Assembly: GCF_042678485.1 (NCBI RefSeq)
Contig: NZ_JBHTKR010000006.1
Coordinates: 124,001 to 188,000 of the forward strand
Reading direction: 5' to 3'
DNA from: Seohaeicola saemankumensis
Lineage (GTDB): Bacteria > Pseudomonadota > Alphaproteobacteria > Rhodobacterales > Rhodobacteraceae
DNA length: 64,000 bases
Made by a program: the position numbers and the translations under genes
Part shown: positions 9,046-16,161 of the stretch, in pieces
How the letters are laid out: each line of letters begins with the position of its first letter
How positions within the stretch are numbered: the first letter of the stretch is position 1
The notes under the pieces: generated by a model
The model's input: only the letters and a program-made list of their open reading frames with translations
Databases searched by the model: none
What the model was told of the DNA's origin: nothing

Positions 9046-9861
9046 TTAGTGTATGGTCGGCCTCTGGTCTATTGGGACGATGCTTTCGGGTGCTGGTGGC
9101 CGGTATCCCAGAGCGCTGTGCGGTCTGACTGTGTTGTAGTGGCGCCGCCATCTCTCGATCAGGATCTGGGCCTCTCGCAGCGTATAGAAGACCTCGCCGT
9201 TCAAAAGCTCGTCCCGGAAGCGGGCATTGAAGCTTTCGCAATAGCCGTTCTCCCATGGAGATCCTGGTGCGATGAAGGCCGTCTTGGCGCCTACCGCGCC
9301 AATCCAGGTGCGCACCTTCTTGGCGATAAATTCCGCGCCATTGTCGGACCTTATAAACGCGGGCGGGCCGCGCAAGATGAACAAGTCAGTCAGAGCATCG
9401 ACCACGTCGGTTGAATTGAGCTTGCGTTTGACACGGATGACCAGGGCCTCCTTCGTGAACTCATCGATGATATTGAGGGTGCGGAAGATCCGCCCGTCGT
9501 GGGTTCGATCCTGGACGAAGTCATAGGACCAAACGTGGTTTGGGCGTTCTGGCCGCAGCCGGACGCACGACCCATCATTCAGCCAGAGCCGTCCCTTCTT
9601 GGGTTGTTTTTGCGGGACTTTCAGCCCCTCCTGCCGCCAGATCCGTTCGACCGTCTTATGGTTCACATGCCAGCCGCTGTTGTTCAGCATCCCGGTGATC
9701 ATGCGATATCCATAGCGCCCGAACACTCGCGCCAGCTCAATGATGTCATCGGTCAGTTGCTCTTCGTCCGGCAGGCCACAGGGAACCTTGCGCTGCGTGG
9801 AACGATGCTGCCCGAGGGTGCGGCAAGCCCGGCGCTCAGACACGCCAAGGGCCTGCCGCAC
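9046..9861 (-). CDS. IS3-family transposase OrfB (DDE integrase)
   Basis: Catalytic part of the transposase, 271 residues from a GTG. The HTH_21 region (DDIIELARVFGRYGYRMI) is followed by an rve integrase core with the DDE residues in WSYDFVQD, IRSDNGAEF and PWENGYCESFNAR, all intact. The peptide expected just upstream (LSPSRRRQC-like) is split between two frames near 9880-9892, as if one base had been added in a C run. The normal frameshift fusion with OrfA may therefore be impaired. This last point is inference from knowledge of close families. Confidence 0.9.
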   Translation of the reverse strand: MRQALGVSERRACRTLGQHRSTQRKVPCGLPDEEQLTDDIIELARVFGRYGYRMITGMLNNSGWHVNHKTVERIWRQEGLKVPQKQPKKGRLWLNDGSCVRLRPERPNHVWSYDFVQDRTHDGRIFRTLNIIDEFTKEALVIRVKRKLNSTDVVDALTDLFILRGPPAFIRSDNGAEFIAKKVRTWIGAVGAKTAFIAPGSPWENGYCESFNARFRDELLNGEVFYTLREAQILIERWRRHYNTVRPHSALGYRPPAPESIVPIDQRPTIH

Positions 9862-9894
9862 ATGATCTATGCACTGACGACGGCGGGGAAGGGC

Positions 9895-10173
9895 TCAGAA
9901 GTTTCCCCGGGCGGCCTCGGTCAGGATCATCTTGTCCAGCGTCAAGTCCGACACGGCACGCCTGAGCCGGGCTTTCTCGGTCTCCAACTCCTTCAGCCGC
10001 TTCAACTGATCACGGCTCATGCCACCATATTCTTTGCGCCATCGATAATAGGTCTGCTGCGTTACGCCGATCTGCCGAACAGCATCAGCGATCGAGTTGC
10101 CCTGTCCTTGCAGAACTTCAACCTGCCGCAGCTTCAGCACGATCTCTTCCGGTTTGTCTCGCTTTCCAGCCAT
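9895..10173 (-). CDS. IS3-family transposase OrfA (HTH protein)
   Basis: 92-residue DNA-binding subunit. The helix-turn-helix is IADAVRQIGVTQQTYYRWRK (about 28-47), followed by a leucine-zipper-like coiled coil (LKRLKELETEKARLRRAVSDL). It starts at an ATG with upstream AGGAGGACC. It ends in GNF-stop 33 bp before the orfB GTG and in the same frame. Confidence 0.9.
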   Translation of the reverse strand: MAGKRDKPEEIVLKLRQVEVLQGQGNSIADAVRQIGVTQQTYYRWRKEYGGMSRDQLKRLKELETEKARLRRAVSDLTLDKMILTEAARGNF

Positions 10174-10216
10174 CTCTTGGTCCTCCTGAAATCGGGATAA
10201 GAATATCCCACTTGGT

Positions 10217-10241
10217 GGACCACTTCAGTGGGGGCACTCCA
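10217..10241. repeat. Right terminal inverted repeat of the IS3 element
   Basis: Complementary partner of 9012-9035, marking the right end of the element. Confidence 0.85.
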
Positions 10242-10385
10242 GTGCCCGGAAGTCAGTGTCTTCCGATCGCGTTGGCGGTCGTCGATACACACGCGGATCA
10301 ATCCCCGCCAAAGCGCAGTCCCTCAGCTGCGGTATCCCTTCTGTGTCATGGCCCAGTCTAGGGCACGCCGCCGCGCACCAGGCTT
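10242..10385 (-). pseudogene. Truncated, frameshifted orfB of the IS407-like remnant
   Basis: Reading the complement gives PGARRRALDWAMTQKGY, then after a one-base shift near 10330 CALAGIDPRVYRRPPTRSED, both characteristic of the OrfB N-terminus in this IS group. The frame then runs into the IS end at 10241. Frameshift and truncation make it non-functional. Confidence 0.75.
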
Positions 10386-10651
10386 CGGAAGTTTTTTCCC
10401 AGCATTTCCTTCAATATGGGCACATCCATCATCTTTTCGGTCGTTAGCTTCTTGAACTGAGCATTCTCGGTCTCCAGCGCCATCAGCTTCTTCGCATCCG
10501 ACACTTCCATGCTGCCAAACTTGGCACGCCATTTGTAAAAGATCGTATCGCTGACGCTGTGCTTCCGACACAGACCCTTGGCCCCAAGCCCCGCTTGTTG
10601 TTCTTTCAATATGCCAATGATCTGTGCTTTCGTGAACCATGAACACTTCAT
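10358..10651 (-). CDS. OrfA of the IS407-like remnant
   Basis: 97-residue HTH protein with FTKAQIIGILKEQQAGLGAK and LCRKHSVSDTIFYKWRAKFG, then the conserved GSMEVSDAKKLMALETENAQ coiled coil. ATG at 10651 is preceded by GGAGACAG. It is probably translatable, but useless for transposition without orfB. Confidence 0.8.
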   Translation of the reverse strand: MKCSWFTKAQIIGILKEQQAGLGAKGLCRKHSVSDTIFYKWRAKFGSMEVSDAKKLMALETENAQFKKLTTEKMMDVPILKEMLGKNFRSLVRGGVP

Positions 10652-10652
10652 C

Positions 10653-10679
10653 GTCTGTCTCCTTCGATAGGAGACAGAC
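10653..10679 (-). promoter_or_regulatory. Hairpin sequestering the orfA ribosome-binding site
   Basis: GTCTGTCTCC (10653-10662) and GGAGACAGAC (10670-10679) form a perfect 10-bp stem with a 7-nt loop. In the - strand transcript one arm is the Shine-Dalgarno of orfA. Such structures protect IS elements from activation by read-through transcripts. Confidence 0.6.
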
Positions 10680-10798
10680 TTACCGCAAATCGCGGACTTT
10701 TGCGGGGAGCAGGTCAACTAAGAAGTATGCAAGCTGCTGCCGCGCAGGCTTGGACCAATTTGGGCGCAGGTGCACCCGGCACCGTTTCTTTTTTGGGC

Positions 10799-11851
10799 CT
10801 ACGATTCGAGGTCGAGAGTCTTTTGCAGGTCCGGCTTGCGCAGCTTCCAGATCTTGCTGTCAACGATGTAGTGGTGGAAGTTGACAATCTGGTAAAGCAC
10901 GATCGTTGCCGAGAGCCCTGCAAAGAAAAGCCAGTCTATCGCGCGCAAAACACCCCAGTAGATGACGCCGGTGATCGCGACGCAAACCAACATGTAGAGC
11001 CAGAGACGACCGTCCTGGGAAATGTAAGACAGGAACTTCGCGTCTTTGTCCACGCCCTTGCCAAATCGTTTGTTGTTGAACATCCAGACAAACAGAATGT
11101 ACTGAGCATTGTGCCAGATGTTGATCATCAGCCAGCCAAGTGTGATGTCGCTCGTCGCCACATAAGCGAGGTAGAATATGGTGAAGTGCGTAAGCAGATA
11201 CATTGTATGCACCGCCGCCAAACGTCCCTCTTTCGCAGCGACGAAGCGGGCAAGAACCCAATAGGTCAACAACGCGACGGCAATGTATCCGCTAACATCC
11301 GCAACCATGGACGGAACAGGGAATGACCATAGTTCCATCCCGATAAACGTTGGGTGTTGCTCGGCAGAGCGCGAAATAATGCCGAAAACCGGAATCGAAT
11401 AGAAGATCCCCTGATCCAGCCAACCATTTTCGTAAAGCGCTTCGCGATCCTTGCCGCGATACGCCCGCGAAATACCCCAGCTCTGGCGCGTGTAGTGATA
11501 CCATTGCCAATAGAAATAAATGGTTACGACCACCCAAAGCCCGAAGATCCACACCACCCCGAGCGTGCCAACAATCACAGCGGGCAACAGAACAAAAAGC
11601 AATGATTTGTGCTCTGCGTAGCTTTCCTTGTCGAAACAGATGCGTGTGTAGGTCGAGATGACGTGGTGATACCCGAGAAACCAAAGGTCGATGACGAGAA
11701 TCGGATAAAACAGCGAAGGCTCTAGTAGGATAACCGCACCCGTGATGCAAGACAGGGCCAAAAGCCCGAAGATGAAAAAGAAATCAAATCGTGCGTTTCT
11801 GATCCACGGAAGCTCCACGTTTGATCGGGGTTGGATTTCTGCATCTGTCAC
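10799..11851 (-). CDS. Histidine-rich polytopic membrane protein, unknown function
   Basis: 350 residues with about eight transmembrane helices, starting at GTG. Conserved-looking His/aromatic clusters lie at helix ends: GYHHVISTYTR (about 60-70), WQWYHYTRQSWG (about 115-126), INIWHNAQY (about 248-256) and NFHHYIVDSKIWK (about 326-338). This pattern recalls membrane proteins that bind metals (desaturase/hydroxylase-like), but I cannot name a family. It is on the same strand as the acylation operon, 226 bp after the microprotein gene, so it may be the last gene of that unit or a separate one. GC is lower than in the core genome. Confidence 0.7.
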   Translation of the reverse strand: MTDAEIQPRSNVELPWIRNARFDFFFIFGLLALSCITGAVILLEPSLFYPILVIDLWFLGYHHVISTYTRICFDKESYAEHKSLLFVLLPAVIVGTLGVVWIFGLWVVVTIYFYWQWYHYTRQSWGISRAYRGKDREALYENGWLDQGIFYSIPVFGIISRSAEQHPTFIGMELWSFPVPSMVADVSGYIAVALLTYWVLARFVAAKEGRLAAVHTMYLLTHFTIFYLAYVATSDITLGWLMINIWHNAQYILFVWMFNNKRFGKGVDKDAKFLSYISQDGRLWLYMLVCVAITGVIYWGVLRAIDWLFFAGLSATIVLYQIVNFHHYIVDSKIWKLRKPDLQKTLDLES

Positions 11852-11866
11852 TGCTCTGATCCTGCT

Positions 11867-11941
11867 CGGTTTTTTTAATAGCTCTTCCTTTTACGCGAGC
11901 TATCGGTTTTTTCATAGTTCTTCCTTTACGCGAGCTATCGG
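11867..11941. repeat. Tandem direct repeat, two ~38-bp copies
   Basis: Copies at 11867-11906 and 11904-11941 share the pattern GGTTTTTT-ATAG-TCTTCC followed by TTTACGCGAGCTATCGG, with few differences. Each copy carries a small dyad (ATAGCT...AGCTAT). It lies in the 226-bp gap between the microprotein and the His-rich membrane gene. The rest of that gap (11942-12077) is AT-richer and shows two TTTTGGGCT copies but no convincing gene. Confidence 0.75.
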
Positions 11942-12077
11942 AAAACTAAGGCGAGTTTTGGGCTGAAGCTCGACAATTCTGGTTTTGGGCTAAGATTGTG
12001 TCGGAGCGGCTTCAGCTGTGCCTTTTCGATCCAACTTTACGCGCGCTTTTGCCTTACTCGGATTATGAGTGCTCTTT

Positions 12078-12185
12078 TTAGAAGCGGACGTAGGGCGCTT
12101 CGGTTGCGTCAAAGGTTCCGAAAACGATCCACAACCCAAGGATGATCGTGCAGACCAAGATGTACAAGATGCGCTTGTGATCCAT
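12078..12185 (-). CDS. DltX-like single-span microprotein
   Basis: 35 residues, too short for usual gene finders. It starts with ATG two bases after the MBOAT stop, so it is almost certainly translated with it. Layout: basic N-terminus MDHKR, one transmembrane helix ILYILVCTIILGLWIVFGTF (about 6-25), then a short outside tail DATEAPYVRF ending at the C-terminus with Tyr-x-x-Phe. In Gram-positive dlt operons DltX is a single-span peptide ending in a motif of the type FIYNEF, whose Tyr is at the same distance from the end and is reported to carry the acyl group. Size, topology, terminal motif and position next to DltB/DltD/DltA/DltC-like genes all agree. Function is inferred. Confidence 0.72.
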   Translation of the reverse strand: MDHKRILYILVCTIILGLWIVFGTFDATEAPYVRF

Positions 12186-12187
12186 CT

Positions 12188-13276
12188 TCAAAACCAAACT
12201 CTATGTGCGACCGACGACAACGAAACCACGTATGTCAGCGACACAACCCGGATGGCGAGCGGTGGAAAACCGTTTCTTTTGGCCCACGGCATACCATAGG
12301 CCAGCCCCACGCCGTGCCCGAGCCCCCAGATCAGGAAGTTTGGTGAAAAGTCGTGCCATAAGCCCATAAATACAAAAGCAGATATCAGCGCGACCTTTGC
12401 GTTAGCCCAAGTCACCATAATTGGCAGGTATATATATTGCATCACAAAATCTGCCATCGATCTGTGCCATCTCTTCCAGTAGTCTCCTAGATCACGCGCA
12501 AGATGCGGTTTGTCGAAGTTCTGCGGCACGGAAAAACCGAGTACGAGGGCTACACCTTCCGCCGTGCGCGAGTACCCGTAGAACGTTCCGAAAAGGAAAC
12601 CGAACGAAAAAAGAGGCAAGAGCACAAAATGCAGCCCAGCGTAGGCCAAAGTGTTTCCATGCTGTGCAAAGCCGTGTTCGAGCATGCGAATATGCTCGAC
12701 CCCCATACTCATGAAGCCCGAGATTGCAAAAAGAAACACGAAGCCTTCAAAAATCCGATAATATCCTTCACCAAATTGCGGCAGATTTCGTTTCTTCAGA
12801 TCCTTCATCACATCCAAGCCGTTAAAAACCGGACCGGAGGGCAGGGCAGCGAAAAAGAAACTCGCTGCAAGAAGCGCGGGCAGGTAGTCTGAAAATAGTA
12901 TTTTTTTCTTGATGGCCTGCGCCGTGGTCATCATTTGACGGATAATGAAAAACGCGCTGCCGAGAAACAGGACCGGCGCGCCGCGCAGCTCGTTGAATAC
13001 ATCCGGAACGAACAACAGCAGCAAGACAAGGTAAGGTGCCCGGGCACTCAAGCGCGGGTTGTCGATCCGGTTGCAGATGCACAGCACCGCTATATTCGCA
13101 GCGATTGCAAAGGCCGCAAACAACAACGCGGTTACATTCGTGATGAAGAGAAGCAAGATCCCAGGAGCGGTTATCCAGAAGAGGCGGGCCCCGAGAGATG
13201 TGCCGAGTCCGGGCAACCCGTTTGCGAGGCCGAGCACGACGAGGATCAGCAAAATATATGAGACCGCATCAATCAC
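12188..13276 (-). CDS. MBOAT-family acyltransferase, DltB-like
   Basis: 362-residue polytopic membrane protein (about ten helices) of the membrane-bound O-acyltransferase family, predicted to pass acyl groups from a cytoplasmic carrier across the membrane. The signatures are NFDKPHLARDLGDYWKRWHR (about 263-282) and, near residue 306, GLWHDFSPNFLIWGLGHG with the presumed catalytic His. In DltB the corresponding blocks are similar. It starts at GTG overlapping the SGNH gene by 8 bp and ends 2 bp before the microprotein start. The short C-terminus compared with DltB (about 400) is notable. Confidence 0.85.
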   Translation of the reverse strand: MIDAVSYILLILVVLGLANGLPGLGTSLGARLFWITAPGILLLFITNVTALLFAAFAIAANIAVLCICNRIDNPRLSARAPYLVLLLLFVPDVFNELRGAPVLFLGSAFFIIRQMMTTAQAIKKKILFSDYLPALLAASFFFAALPSGPVFNGLDVMKDLKKRNLPQFGEGYYRIFEGFVFLFAISGFMSMGVEHIRMLEHGFAQHGNTLAYAGLHFVLLPLFSFGFLFGTFYGYSRTAEGVALVLGFSVPQNFDKPHLARDLGDYWKRWHRSMADFVMQYIYLPIMVTWANAKVALISAFVFMGLWHDFSPNFLIWGLGHGVGLAYGMPWAKRNGFPPLAIRVVSLTYVVSLSSVAHRVWF

Positions 13277-14399
13277 GTTGTGCCATCACCTCGATCAGCG
13301 TCTCAAGGCGCGCGGACAACAGCGCCGTTGTCAGCACGCCAGTCGGGAATTTCTCGATATGCGCATCGTCATACCAATACGTGCTGAAGTCCGTCCCGAT
13401 TTGATCGTAGATTTCGAGGACCTCCACGCCATCAGGGAGCAACTTAACCAGATACTCCAGGGCGGCGGGATCGATCCGGTATCCATAAAGCGGCATAGGG
13501 ACGACAAGGACATGCGCTCCGACGGCTAGTGCTCTTTCCACCATATCCAAAAAATAACGCATTTCGCCTTGCCTGTAACCGGCCTGGAAATCGTAAGGAT
13601 AACTCCGGCCCACAGGTTGAGATGTTTGCCAGTCCTGCAGGTCCCGCGTTGCGGCGCCCTCTTCGAGCTCCGCCCTCAGCCCGAATATGAAGTCAGGCAA
13701 TGGGCCCTCGATGCGGTAGTCGTCATAGGCAAAGGAAAAATCTGCCGGCCAGGAGGCTTCGCGCGCGAAATCAGCGCGTTCGCAATCTTCAATCGACCAG
13801 CTGTCAAAAGGCGCTTTGGCGAACTGATAGGCCAAGGCTCCTGCACGCGAGACGGCGCCGCGCAGTCTGAACTGCCACAGGGCCGATAGGGCTTCCGGCT
13901 CAGTATATGGCATTGCGACAGACGGTTGCGTTAGCAATTGCCCGAAACTCATCAGATTGAGATCGCGCGTCAGAAGGTAGTGTTCGGAGGGCGTTCCGTT
14001 TGCCGCCGGCGCTAGGCGAGCAACTGTGCGTGGTGTTATGAACGTGGGCTCAAGAACGACAACGTCAGGTGCCCCGCGCCGTTGTAGATAGGTTTCGAGC
14101 AGCGCATCGGAAACGCGCAGAGTGATGTTGCCCATGGCGATGCGGTCGACGGTAAGATCGCTCCGCAGATCGGTTTGCAACCTACCCTGAATGGCAACAG
14201 GATCGAAGGCCACACCGGAGCGGCTGCTGCCAATCAGCAAGACATTCGCTGGTGGCTTGTCCGCGCGCGCAAGCGCAAGGTTGCATCGTGACAAATTGGT
14301 CGCGGGCCCCCCGCGCGCGCGGTCGATCCACATAAGCGCACCGATCACCGCGACCAGAGCCAATAGCGCGATCATGGATTTGGCGCGGCCAATCAACAC
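13269..14399 (-). CDS. Membrane-anchored SGNH/DltD-like protein
   Basis: 376 residues: an N-terminal signal anchor (about 8-25) and a periplasmic SGNH-hydrolase-like domain. Block I is VLLIGSSRSGVAFDP (about 53-67) with the candidate nucleophile Ser. The C-terminal catalytic pair is WYDDAHIEKFPTG (about 341-353), matching the D-x-x-H of SGNH enzymes and the DltD/AlgJ class. Such proteins transfer or edit acyl groups on envelope polymers next to an MBOAT partner. GTG start, overlapping the ligase by 7 bp. DltD-like is the best description; sequence similarity to true DltD is weak to the eye. Confidence 0.75.
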   Translation of the reverse strand: MLIGRAKSMIALLALVAVIGALMWIDRARGGPATNLSRCNLALARADKPPANVLLIGSSRSGVAFDPVAIQGRLQTDLRSDLTVDRIAMGNITLRVSDALLETYLQRRGAPDVVVLEPTFITPRTVARLAPAANGTPSEHYLLTRDLNLMSFGQLLTQPSVAMPYTEPEALSALWQFRLRGAVSRAGALAYQFAKAPFDSWSIEDCERADFAREASWPADFSFAYDDYRIEGPLPDFIFGLRAELEEGAATRDLQDWQTSQPVGRSYPYDFQAGYRQGEMRYFLDMVERALAVGAHVLVVPMPLYGYRIDPAALEYLVKLLPDGVEVLEIYDQIGTDFSTYWYDDAHIEKFPTGVLTTALLSARLETLIEVMAQRD

Positions 14400-15910
14400 T
14401 CGTTTTCTTCCAGAAGTGATTGCAGCGCTATACGGTCCAGTTTGCCATGAGGTGTGACCGGAAGAGCTTTGACGCTGATGCAGCGTTTGGGCAGCATGTA
14501 GGTTGGCAAGCCGAGGGGTTCGGCCGCGAGACGTGGGATGAGGTCCTGACCTTCAATGAAAAGAACAAGTTCTGTAGGTTGCTGGCGGGGATATGTGACG
14601 ACGGCCAGAGCGTCTGTTTTCAGAGCTTTGCGCAAGTGCCATTCGACTTCCATAAGTTCGATCCGATGCCCGCGGATTTTGACCTGATGATCAAGCCGAC
14701 CAAGGTGGAAAAGCCGACCGTCCCGCCAAAGCACCCGGTCGCCTGTCTTGTAGTAGACTGAGCCCCGCGCGTCGTGAAAAAAAGGTGGCGTAATTGCCGC
14801 GTCCGCGTACCCGCAAAAACATTGAGGGGTCTTGAGCAGCAGTTCCCCCGACCTGCTCGTTGTGGTTGAGTGCAGAGGAAAAAAGGTGTGGTCGTCGAGC
14901 AGAGCGATCTCGCAGTTCGGAATAGGGACACCGATCGAGACCACGTCGATCTCGGACAAGTCTTCGCGATCTTCCCACTTCTGCGCGGTAACCGCGACGG
15001 TACACTCTGTCGGACCATATGAATTCCAGACCGTGGCACCGGGGATCGCCGCCTGCCATTCCCGCGCGATGCTGACTGTCAGAGGCTCACCATTGAAAAT
15101 TGAAAGGCGAACGCTTTCGAGCGCCAAAGGCTGGCGTTTTTGGTTGGACAGTATCACGCGGACGAGAGACGGAACCGAAATCCAAACCGTTATTTGATTT
15201 TTCGAAATAAATTCTGCCGGATTGAAAAGGTCTATCTGGCGCGCCGGACAAAGTGTGCAGCCACTGAGCAAGGCCTGATATATTTCGTGGACGCTGAAAT
15301 CGAAGGAAAGCTCGCAGACCTGAGAGCAGACGCTGTCTGGCGGATAGGGGATCGTCTGTGTAATATTATCGGCGAATGCCAGCAGGTTGTCATAGGTGAT
15401 CGGCACGCCCTTTGGCTGTCCGGTAGAGCCGGATGTATAAAGGATATATGCGATCGTGTTTTTGCTGCGTCTCCCGGCCAAGGCACTGGCGCCCCAATCC
15501 GCACCTTCCAAATCCGAGTCGACTGAAAGAATACGGTCAGGCTCAATACCCAAGTCTAGGGCCTTGTCTTGCAGCTTGGGGTCGCAGAATACATGCTCTA
15601 TGCCTGCAGCCTCGATGATTGTGCGAAGACGGCTCGTCGGGTACCTCGGGTTCAGGGGCACATAAGCACGCCCCTCGGATATTGCCGCCCACATTGCCGC
15701 ATAAGCCTCTGCGGACCGGTCGAGCAACAATCCAACTGGGGATTGCGCCTTGGGTTCAGCGCAATGCAAGACCGCGCGAAACGCGCCGACCATTTGGCCG
15801 AACTCGGCGTAGGTGATCCGTCGTGAAGCGTCGCGAACGGCCAAGGCGTCGGCGCGGATTTCGACAACCGCCTGAAAGCGGCGCAACAAGTCTTTGCGAC
15901 CATCGGTCAC
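14393..15910 (-). CDS. Carrier-protein acyl/aminoacyl ligase, DltA-like
   Basis: Adenylate-forming enzyme of 505 residues, the size of DltA. The GTG at 15910 overlaps the ACP stop as GTGA; a longer frame upstream would overlap the ACP gene and was rejected. Motifs: A3 YILYTSGSTGQPKG (about 155-168), A4 region LSFDFSVHEIYQALLSG, A5 NSYGPTECTVAVT, A7/A8 YYKTGDRVLWRDGRLFHLGR then KIRGHRIELMEVE, and A10 TPHGKLDR with the catalytic Lys. It would activate an amino or carboxylic acid with ATP and load the downstream-encoded carrier. The A4 block differs from D-Ala-specific DltA (SFDLSVMDLY type), so the substrate may not be D-alanine. Confidence 0.85.
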   Translation of the reverse strand: MTDGRKDLLRRFQAVVEIRADALAVRDASRRITYAEFGQMVGAFRAVLHCAEPKAQSPVGLLLDRSAEAYAAMWAAISEGRAYVPLNPRYPTSRLRTIIEAAGIEHVFCDPKLQDKALDLGIEPDRILSVDSDLEGADWGASALAGRRSKNTIAYILYTSGSTGQPKGVPITYDNLLAFADNITQTIPYPPDSVCSQVCELSFDFSVHEIYQALLSGCTLCPARQIDLFNPAEFISKNQITVWISVPSLVRVILSNQKRQPLALESVRLSIFNGEPLTVSIAREWQAAIPGATVWNSYGPTECTVAVTAQKWEDREDLSEIDVVSIGVPIPNCEIALLDDHTFFPLHSTTTSRSGELLLKTPQCFCGYADAAITPPFFHDARGSVYYKTGDRVLWRDGRLFHLGRLDHQVKIRGHRIELMEVEWHLRKALKTDALAVVTYPRQQPTELVLFIEGQDLIPRLAAEPLGLPTYMLPKRCISVKALPVTPHGKLDRIALQSLLEENEC

Positions 15911-16161
15911 TGCGCAGTCTCTTTGCGCAAGAACTCGGTCAGGGTTGAAATGGAGGTGTAATGTATCGCCTCGTCGAAGTCCGGGCTGATGCCAAAGACT
16001 TCGTTGACCCCCATAAACACCTTCATAAAGCTCATGGAATCCCACTCAGTTATGGTGTCCATCGAGTCGTCGGGTGAAATCGAAAGATCACCCTTACCAC
16101 TGTCTTCTCTCAGCGTGTCCTGAACAATGGAAATAACGCGCAATTGCAGGTCATCGGTCAT
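15907..16161 (-). CDS. Acyl/peptidyl carrier protein, DltC-like
   Basis: 84-residue carrier protein. The phosphopantetheine site is ITEWDSMSFMKV with Ser42 in the DSM motif; the flanks (VNEVFGI...FLRKE) complete a small helical bundle. ATG at 16161 is preceded by GGAGGAGAA, a strong ribosome site that decides the start over the upstream in-frame codon. It overlaps the sulfotransferase end by 11 bp and the ligase start by 4 bp. Expected to be loaded by the neighbouring ligase and to feed the MBOAT. Confidence 0.88.
   Translation of the reverse strand: MTDDLQLRVISIVQDTLREDSGKGDLSISPDDSMDTITEWDSMSFMKVFMGVNEVFGISPDFDEAIHYTSISTLTEFLRKETAQ

Larger units (their letters stand above)
9012..10241 (-). 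mobile_element. IS3-family insertion sequence, complete by its ends
   Basis: Imperfect terminal inverted repeats of about 25 bp bound the element. The left end TGGGCTGCCCCCATCGAGTG... (9012-9035) matches the complement of the right end (10217-10241, ending ...GGGGGCACTCCA). The ends are the TG...CA expected for IS3 elements. Two ORFs on the - strand (orfA, orfB) fill it. No 3-4 bp target duplication is visible: the flank is TAC on the left and GTG on the right. It lies directly downstream of tadC and cuts into a second IS on its other side. Confidence 0.9.
10242..10716 (-). mobile_element. Remnant of a second IS3-family element (IS407-like)
   Basis: Contains a complete orfA and the first part of an orfB, then stops abruptly at the right end of the neighbouring IS. 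Its own outer end is recognisable at about 10716, where the complement reads TGACCTGCTCCCCGC, a typical end of this IS group. The rest of orfB and the other end are not found on the far side of the neighbouring IS (8920-9011). The missing part was therefore deleted and not merely interrupted. Confidence 0.8.

Noticed and set aside
11760..11925. Possible 43-codon basic peptide on the - strand starting in the second repeat copy (MKKPIARVKG...)
   Set aside because: It has an AAGGAAGA box, but reads through the duplicated block into the 5' end of the membrane protein gene in another frame. Composition is unremarkable.
12069..12299. 76-codon + strand ORF opposite the microprotein
   Set aside because: Opposite frame of the microprotein and MBOAT end; no start signals or family.
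15907..16045. Longer start for the DltA-like ligase (ATG 16045)
   Set aside because: It would overlap nearly the entire second half of the carrier gene; the GTG overlapping the ACP stop gives the normal family length.
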